Part shown: piece by piece, positions 61,330-64,000 of the stretch
Numbering within the stretch: the first letter of the stretch is position 1
Layout: each line of letters opens with the position of its first letter
Origin: Ulota crispa
Lineage: Eukaryota; Streptophyta; Bryopsida; Orthotrichales; Orthotrichaceae
Reading direction: 5' to 3'
Assembly (NCBI GenBank): GCA_963920765.1
Contig: OY987242.1
Span: forward strand, 41,191,849-41,255,848
DNA: 64,000 nt
Program-made: the position numbers and the translations under genes
Notes under the pieces: model-generated
What the model saw: only the letters and a program-made list of their open reading frames with translations
Told to the model about the DNA's origin: nothing
Database searches by the model: none

Positions 61330-61982
61330 AGTCAAAATAGAATTGGTTTATTAGAGCTTGTTTGTTCCTGTAGATATTGAATGCTAATTTGACAAAAGTG
61401 GAAAATATATACTAATGCTAAACACCTATTTTGTCGTAAGTTCCAAATTTTAATTGTTACAAAATGCATTTTCTCATGCTCTCCAAATGCTTTTCTAAAA
61501 GCATTTAAAAACACTTCAAAATTATTAAGTATGGCAAAGTTCTTTTCAAAAAGCGGTGCAAACTAAGAAAGTGCTTGCCTAAATAGCAAGGTTCCCACCA
61601 ATTCAATACAAGTTGCGTTTGTTAAGTACCATTATGGTTAAAGAAGTATGACAAATTATACCTAATTGACAAAATTGCGAAATTTGAAACATGTGCCGAT
61701 AAATTTCTCTAGAAGACTGACCTTAGCTTTTTTGGTTTTGCTAAAATTTGAAGTTTGCAATATAGAACCAAAAAAATTGCTGGCTTGAATAGCCGGTGCA
61801 AGTATTGCAACATAATTTTGATCCATTGGATGTAATAGTCTCATTTCAAGATCAAAGAGTTTTGAGTTAAATTCTATGTTCTATTTGAATATCTGCTTGC
61901 GTACAATGCTCATGGCCAAAATGATAGATATGATAGCGTCTAGCTTTGAATCATTCATAACGTCATGATTTTCTCTCGCCAT
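61330..61982 (-). pseudogene. Ty3 gag, broken
   Basis: Starts MARENHDVMNDSKLDAI at 61982. A later frame reads KVSLLEKFIGTCFKFRNFVN (usual PEKFDG....FR.F), and the segment at 61332-61514 reads FLNAFRKAFGEHEKMHFVTI then KIWNLRQNRCLALVYIFHF (capsid-type retrotransposon gag). Stops and shifts separate the pieces. Confidence 0.8.
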
Positions 61983-62073
61983 AGTAATAACTAGTAAAAT
62001 ACGAATATAAAACAATGTGATCACTAAGAATTGGAACAATGAAAGGAATATATTATGCTAATTGTTTTATAAA

Positions 62074-62200
62074 CACTAGTAGAAAATTCTATAAAAATTT
62101 AACAAAAATTGTACTAAAAACTGCTGATTCTACTAGTTGATTTGGTCAAATTGAATTGGGTAATTTTGCACAACAAAGTGTTGTTTTTTGTTGAATATGT
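62074..62200 (+). mobile_element. Left end of a second CACTA element of the 8108 family
   Basis: CACTAGTAGAAAATTC repeats the terminal inverted repeat of the element at 8108, followed by similar subterminal phrases (AACTGCTGATT, GTTGATTTGG, TTGTTGTTTTTTGTTG-like). The right end is not found before 64000, so the element is either cut by the window end or truncated. Confidence 0.6.
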
Positions 62201-62499
62201 GTTATGGAAGTTTCACTTAAGTGTTATGAAGTAGTGAATCAACTCTTATTTGCTACTTCTGACGTTTATTTTAGTACATTTTAGTACTATTTTCTGCACA
62301 ATTTTGCCATGGACATTTAATTTATGTTCAGTTTCTGTTCCTCATGATTTTTTTTTGGCATGCCCATTGTTTTTTGTACGATTTTCAACCAAATGTGGCT
62401 GCATTTTCAAATCTATTGTTTATGGGCTATTCACATATATTAATTGTTAATACTATGGTTATTATTACAAGTTCACCTTTGAAGCTACCACTGTAGCAT

Positions 62500-64000
62500 T
62501 TTCTTTTTTATTATAAATGATGTTTTATATATTTGCCATCTCATATTGTGAAGGTTGTTCTTCCGTATTCTTCTTATTCAATGCACAATTGCTTTAATCA
62601 ACACACACACAACTACTTGAAAAAAGCTTACCGCTCTCACAGATGTGCTCAAACAAGTATTCCATTACAAAGTCCTAAAACCAAATTCTGTGCCAAGGCG
62701 GTTTTCAGTGGAATGCTACTAGGCTCAAATTAAATGCAGGCGTTCACAGCATCTGTATAGCAGCTGGGAAATTGGTGGAACATAAAACAAATTACATTTA
62801 CAATAATAACAACAAAGAAGGAACCGATTCAAAGAAGACATGATTGGCTTCAATGACGGCAACATCTAAAGAGCTACAACTCAACATACCCAGCATATAT
62901 GGTGTATCGTCATTCTCTAAATCATGCCAGATAAGCCCCTTTGGATGTCATCATTCCATGTGTCTCCTCCCTGCCCAATACAACACATGTGTTCCTTTCG
63001 TGCCCAAAACATGCAATGTCCATTCACTGCACGGTTGTCAGTGGCATTTTTGGAAACATGGTCACAGCACTTCACCTTTGCATTTGCTGCTACTCAAATA
63101 AGGTTCCGCATCATCAATCTCTTAATACGGACGGCAGCAATTATATTTGCGGTGCCAAACCACTTTTGTACACTCAAGCTTCATAGCACCAACCAAAATT
63201 TTGCTCAACATAACCTGAATCCATTGCAAATTCACATGTGTTCTCAACGGTGACACTTACAAAAACAATTTGCTCTTCATGCCAAACAGCACATACACCA
63301 AGGGTTTGTTTTAATGTCCCATACAAAATGAAATTGTAATTTACCAAAGTTGTTTCATACTTTGATAGTAATACAAGTCATCATTCTTGAAATGTTTTGC
63401 CCTTGCTGATGCACCTCACTTGACGCATATATGCAGAGCAAATTTGGGAAAAAGGAACCTTCGTATCTCCTTTGCACTGGCAATGTTGGGAACATCAAAA
63501 TACAATGTTGTAAGTCGTTTTATCCAGCATACCATAATCTACCTTTGCATACTGTCAACAACAATGTCCTACATAGCGTAATAAGGCAGATAATAGCCAT
63601 TTATCAGTTTTTTAATTCACAGAAGAGCATACATGCTTTGTGTTCACCGACTGTAAGTGAATAATTGACTAAAACTCATGACGTTGGTCACCTCATTTCT
63701 TCATCCCTCATTGTACAAAATTGATGATTGAATCACTGCTCCAGCACTTTCTATAACAAATTCAGTAAATATTTTGCATTTAGGACAACCATGAAATTCT
63801 CATATGTGTCATTCACAACCCTCACACTTTTGGTTACTTCTGACATCATTACATAATGATTTCTTTGAGACTTACAAGATGGGTGACAATGTCACACGGT
63901 CCAACCACAAAAAGTCCTATCAATCACCAACTTCTTCTAAGCAATGCAATGTTTATTGTTATGGCTTCCACTTCCACAGTCTCCTAGGCCCACATTCACA
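62500..64000. other. Mixed-composition DNA, no gene assigned
   Basis: Several overlapping plus-strand frames (62533-62733, 62844-63253, 63387-63664) are His/Cys-rich and mutually competing, with no recognisable domain. They may belong to the interior of the CACTA element starting at 62074 or to an unrecognised gene running past the window. Confidence 0.35.

Larger units (their letters stand above)
57900..61982 (-). mobile_element. Degenerate Ty3/gypsy retrotransposon
   Basis: On the minus strand, gag, the end of the protease, reverse transcriptase and integrase occur in the Ty3/gypsy order, with RNase H presumably between the last two. All domains carry stops and frameshifts, and the reverse transcriptase and integrase have lost catalytic residues. 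LTRs and a primer-binding site were not found, so the borders are approximate. It is inactive. Confidence 0.88.

Noticed and set aside
62844-63253. Overlapping His/Cys-rich plus-strand frames
   Set aside because: Competing frames with no zinc-finger spacing or other recognised motif.
1-64000. CRISPR arrays, rRNA or complete tRNA genes
   Set aside because: None seen; tandem repeats here lack unique spacers, and no full cloverleaf was recognised.

Overview
The window looks like nuclear DNA of a land plant. It is strongly AT-rich and gene-poor, its coding pieces are spliced (GT..AG), it carries plant-type telomere-like CCCTAAA runs, and it is packed with decayed transposons (CACTA, several MITE and foldback families, Ty3/gypsy). 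The F-box and aspartyl-protease sequences recall non-flowering land plants, but the species cannot be fixed from the sequence.

Layout. 1-7.5 kb: intergenic DNA with hairpin/MITE insertions and one possible terminal exon of a membrane protein (4293-4631). 7.5-11.3 kb: three copies of a 275-bp repeat, the third split by a 2.8-kb CACTA element (8108-10902) with a clean 3-bp target duplication; a 413-bp foldback element sits inside it. 12.4-15.9 kb: an F-box protein gene with a spliced leader. Its reading frame is broken by TGG->TAG at the conserved F-box Trp and by a 10-bp tandem duplication, so it is a recent pseudogene or a defective allele. 18.4-25 kb: a tandem family in which an unrecognised ORF (one long decayed copy and three C-terminal stubs) alternates with a GTCAACGC-containing module, telomere-like repeats and, once, the 275-bp repeat. 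Part of this arrangement is repeated in inverse orientation at 7.5-11.3 kb, so the F-box locus lies between inverted repeats. 25-26 kb: minisatellites that grade out of telomere-like DNA.

26.6-31.9 kb: plus-strand gene-like exons with internal stops, including a recognisable but inactive FCP1/NIF-like (HAD) phosphatase domain. 32.3 kb: second copy of a 370-bp Mutator-like MITE also found at 5.5 kb. 33-39 kb: no gene recognised.

39-52.3 kb (minus strand): a large-intron gene for a pepsin-type (A1) aspartyl protease. It has a membrane-anchor-like N-terminus, a DTGS first active site, a flap exon, a GLG exon, a degraded second active site (DTRA) and a C-terminal exon. Its introns hold a 413-bp foldback element, a 578-bp MITE with a 161-bp mini-CACTA nested in it, and a hairpin of about 890 bp. 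Lesions suggest it is decaying.

57.9-62 kb (minus strand): a degenerate Ty3/gypsy retrotransposon with gag, protease end, reverse transcriptase and integrase in order, catalytic residues lost. At 62074 the end of a second CACTA element of the 8.1-kb family begins. 62.5-64 kb: nothing recognised.

No intact gene is certain in this window. The most distinctive object is the tandem ORF plus telomere-repeat family at 18.4-25 kb. Coordinates of exon edges were read by eye from splice signals.
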